Shown here piece by piece: positions 5,714-5,749 of a DNA stretch of 5,749 nt. The translations under genes were made by a program, and so were the position numbers. The stretch spans positions 1-5,749 of the forward strand of contig CABTZP010000085.1 in NCBI GenBank assembly GCA_902489375.1, read 5' to 3'. The notes under the pieces were generated by a model, which was not told the DNA's origin, searched no databases, and saw nothing but the letters and a program-made list of their open reading frames with translations. Positions within the stretch are counted from its first letter, which is position 1, and every line of letters starts with the position of its first letter. This stretch comes from an uncultured Tissierellia bacterium. Lineage in GTDB: Bacteria > Bacillota > Clostridia > Tissierellales > Peptoniphilaceae.

Positions 5714-5749
5714 AGATCGGAAGAGCACACGTCTGAACTCCAGTCACAA
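5714..5749. other. Residual Illumina TruSeq adapter (non-genomic)
   Basis: Bases 5714-5747 are identical to the 34-base Illumina TruSeq read-1 adapter, from AGATCGGAAGAGC to GAACTCCAGTCAC. The last two bases (AA) may be the start of an index or filler. This is library sequence fused to the contig end, so genomic DNA stops at or just before 5713. Any protein whose end includes CSSDL-like residues from this stretch is an artefact. Confidence 0.98.

Noticed and set aside
5476..5730. 84-residue minus-strand ORF
   Set aside because: Its first codons lie in Illumina adapter sequence and it has no homologous features or ribosome binding site.

Overview
The window looks like the end of a draft contig from a Gram-positive bacterium of the Bacillota. 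Three things suggest this: strong AGGAGG-type ribosome binding sites, A/T-rich extended -10 promoters, and a cell-wall-anchored surface protein with an LPXTG-like sorting signal and an InlB B-repeat. The surface protein resembles those of anaerobic Clostridia/Tissierellia cocci, but the genus cannot be fixed from the sequence alone.

Layout. Positions 1-303 hold no gene. They contain a terminator at 12-50 for a gene lying to the left, and a long perfect hairpin at 208-260 that ends the surface-protein gene. The surface protein is on the minus strand (304-2226); its true start is an ATG seven codons inside the longest open frame. The 308-bp divergent region (2227-2534) carries the promoter of the surface-protein gene, two nearly identical 13-bp palindromes over its -35 region, and two plus-strand promoters. 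These drive an alanine racemase (alr, 2535-3695). After a 194-bp gap with a hairpin and an imperfect direct repeat comes a sodium:alanine symporter of the AgcS family (3890-5293), closed by a strong terminator at 5411-5456. The remaining DNA to 5713 is GC-rich, G-skewed and non-coding as far as can be seen. It holds a ~40-bp imperfect repeat and a G-quadruplex motif. Bases 5714-5747 are an exact Illumina TruSeq adapter and are not genomic.

How the genes fit together. The racemase and symporter form a plausible alanine module: the symporter imports alanine with sodium, and the racemase converts L- to D-alanine for peptidoglycan or D- to L-alanine for catabolism. The divergent surface protein is probably anchored to that peptidoglycan by sortase, but nothing ties it functionally to alanine metabolism.

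I see no clearly new multi-gene system. The observations most worth following are the paired palindromes in the divergent promoter region, the substituted cofactor-pocket positions of the racemase, the duplicated segment between alr and agcS, and the repeat/G-quadruplex tract at the contig end. The adapter is a data-quality warning.
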